Shown here one piece after another: positions 22,386 to 23,898 of a DNA stretch of 23,898 nt. The position numbers were made by a program, and so were the translations under genes. The notes below the pieces were generated by a model, which was given only the letters and a program-made list of their open reading frames with translations, did not search any database and was not told the origin of the DNA. The number at the start of each line of letters is the position of its first letter. Positions within the stretch are counted from its first letter, which is position 1. The stretch comes from CAZSMC01 sp964607755 (GTDB taxonomy: Bacteria > Zhuqueibacterota > Zhuqueibacteria > Residuimicrobiales > Krinioviventaceae): the NCBI GenBank assembly GCA_964607755.1, contig CAZSMC010000064.1:1-23898 (forward strand), written 5' to 3'.

Positions 22386-23898
22386 TCATTCCGGCACGCT
22401 CCACGACGTGCGATCCTCAGGCTTTTTGAAGTAAAACTGTTCTGCGCGTAATGTCCACAAAAACCAGGACGCGGCGCCGAATATCCATTCCTCGGAACCG
22501 TTCAGCACTTCATCACTAAAAACATTCTCCAACTTGTCACTAACGATGACTGGATAGGCCACTTCTCCCACGGTTCCAATGACAAACAAATGTTCCGCCG
22601 TCAAATCATGCACCCGAACACCGGCCTCTATGTATTTTCCCGAGTCGAATGGATACCGCTGCCACTCGACAAAGGCATCGTAGAGCTGCATCGCCTCCGG
22701 AGACGGCTTTACGCCCTTTTCACCGCCGGTCAGCAGCCAGGTTTTCCAGACATTGGCATAGGTCAAAACATCGGAGCCACCGACGCCAAGCTTGGAGCCA
22801 TACCAGCCTTGCGTCCATTTGGCACGTTCCAGTTCCCGATTGACATGCCAGGCTGACACATCCTGTTCGTTGGTGTTGACCCTGGTTCTCAAATAGGTTT
22901 TTTCGCGCCCCTGCACTAGCACGTTTACACCCAAATTGCCCCAGTATTTTCCGACTAGCTCGCACACTTCTTTTTTGGGCCCTTCTTGCGGCGGATATTC
23001 CAGCATAAAGGTCAACACCTCGCCGTTCGGTTTATGATAAAATCCACCCTCGCCTTTTTGCAGACCAATGTCCCGCAGCAACGAATCCGCTTTCACAGGA
23101 TCGTACTGTGCATATGTCTCAGCCCACTCATTTTGGAAAAAAGATGTCCTGGAATTGATGGTCGCTTGACGAGGAGTACCCGCGCCAAGATAAACGAGTT
23201 CATTAATCTCGTCGCGATCGATGGCAAGCGACATAGCGCGACGAAAACGGACATCCTGGAAAAGCGTTCGAAGATAGGCATCGGGATGGTGCTGATTAAA
23301 GGCAAGGCCGACATCCGCGCCTTCTTCCTGATAGGTTCGAACAACGTGATACTCGCCGATTCTTTCGTATTCTTTGAGCAAAGGATAATTGATCAGCTTG
23401 AGGTTTAATCCGGCAATGCTGATATCTCCGGAAATCGCTTTTAAATTGACGATCTCCATATCCTCGATATAATCGACCACCCAGCGGTCAATATACGGAA
23501 GTTGATTGCTTTCAGTATCGACTTCAAAATAATACGGATTGCGCTCCCATATCTGCTGCGTGGGCGTATCCTTTACAAGAATCCAGGGATTGAGCACCGG
23601 TACCCCTACTTTGGGCACACCGTAAGAGCGGTCAATGAGCGTGAAACGCTGCTGCCAACTGCTAAATCCTTCTGCTTCAGCATCCTTTTGTGCATCAGGA
23701 TTATATTTCGGCAAATAATGGGAAACCGCGTGTTTGGGAAGCCATGCTCTAATGGGGGGCGACGTACCGTGGATCAATTGAAAGGAGGGCATTGGAAATG
23801 CAAAATTGAATCGAACGGCATAATTATCTATCTTTTCAATACCAAGGACGCCAAGTTGCCAATGACCAAATAACACCGGATTATAATCGGGATTGGAA
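22386..23898 (-). CDS. Family-5 extracellular solute-binding protein of an ABC transporter, N-terminus beyond window
   Basis: The frame is open from the right edge to a TGA at 22386 (about 503 residues); the signal peptide and first 100 or so residues lie outside. Family-5 (SBP_bac_5) marks include NPWILVKDTPTQQIWERNPYYFEVD, LPYIDRWVVDYIEDMEIVNLKAISGDI, LFQDVRFRRAMSLAIDRDEI and the region around YDPVKADSLLRDIGL. Such proteins capture peptides, nickel or oligosaccharides. In Thermotoga and rhizobia, members bind xylo-, cello- or alpha-galacto-oligosaccharides, and this context favours a hemicellulose oligosaccharide. It faces the LacI-type gene tail to tail across the gap and is the likely partner of the Opp-type permeases. 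Confidence 0.9.
   Translation of the reverse strand, partial: SNPDYNPVLFGHWQLGVLGIEKIDNYAVRFNFAFPMPSFQLIHGTSPPIRAWLPKHAVSHYLPKYNPDAQKDAEAEGFSSWQQRFTLIDRSYGVPKVGVPVLNPWILVKDTPTQQIWERNPYYFEVDTESNQLPYIDRWVVDYIEDMEIVNLKAISGDISIAGLNLKLINYPLLKEYERIGEYHVVRTYQEEGADVGLAFNQHHPDAYLRTLFQDVRFRRAMSLAIDRDEINELVYLGAGTPRQATINSRTSFFQNEWAETYAQYDPVKADSLLRDIGLQKGEGGFYHKPNGEVLTFMLEYPPQEGPKKEVCELVGKYWGNLGVNVLVQGREKTYLRTRVNTNEQDVSAWHVNRELERAKWTQGWYGSKLGVGGSDVLTYANVWKTWLLTGGEKGVKPSPEAMQLYDAFVEWQRYPFDSGKYIEAGVRVHDLTAEHLFVIGTVGEVAYPVIVSDKLENVFSDEVLNGSEEWIFGAASWFLWTLRAEQFYFKKPEDRTSWSVPE

Overview
The window is 23.9 kb of metagenome-style scaffold holding three runs of exactly 100 N. It carries a plant cell-wall (arabinoxylan/cellulose) utilisation island. 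Nearly every gene is on the minus strand; a LacI-type regulator on the plus strand is the main exception. The organism is probably a bacterium of the FCB superphylum (KSB1, Calditrichota, Ignavibacteria or Latescibacterota-like). The basis is the GH9 enzyme, which ends in a type IX-secretion/FlgD-like sorting domain (LDQNYPNPFNSNT...), together with SUMF1-like, DUF1080-like and lipoprotein glycosidase genes. No ribosomal or other marker gene is present, so the phylum is inference.

Layout, high to low coordinates (the direction of transcription of most genes): (1) 22386-23898, partial family-5 solute-binding protein. (2) 21503-22278, partial LacI-family regulator on plus, with a perfect LacI-type operator palindrome upstream. 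(3) 16899-21293, four Opp/Dpp-type ABC transporter genes. (4) 14029-16868, an unusual trio: a DRE-TIM acyltransferase/lyase, a 3-hydroxyacyl-CoA-dehydrogenase-type oxidoreductase and a gamma-carbonic-anhydrase-like hexapeptide protein. (5) 6614-14009, a hemicellulase operon: GH51 (Tat signal), a GH5-like clan GH-A enzyme, lipoprotein aldose 1-epimerase, GH62 arabinofuranosidase and cytoplasmic GH3 beta-xylosidase. (6) 5033-6588, a decayed zone: a tyrosine-recombinase tail, a tRNA-Val(CAC)-like pseudogene with its terminator, and two mosaic broken genes (symporter head joined to glycosidase tail; glycosidase head joined to MFS tail). (7) 1-4637, a second glycosidase group: SUMF1-like protein, broken DUF1080 protein, GH9 cellulase and a partial lipoprotein glycosidase-like protein.

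Inferred working model: secreted GH9 and the lipoprotein and periplasmic GH62, GH51 and GH5-like enzymes release (arabino)xylo-oligosaccharides. The mutarotase equilibrates anomers, the Opp-type ABC system imports oligomers, GH3 finishes hydrolysis in the cytoplasm, and the LacI protein senses a sugar and controls the divergent transporter operon. The trio in (4) may process a sugar acid or other released side product; no known pathway matches it exactly.

The most notable points are the in-frame mosaic genes, the in-frame TAA that cuts the GH9 sorting signal off, the decayed tRNA/integrase site, the metabolic trio, and a 55-bp duplication flanking the first assembly gap.
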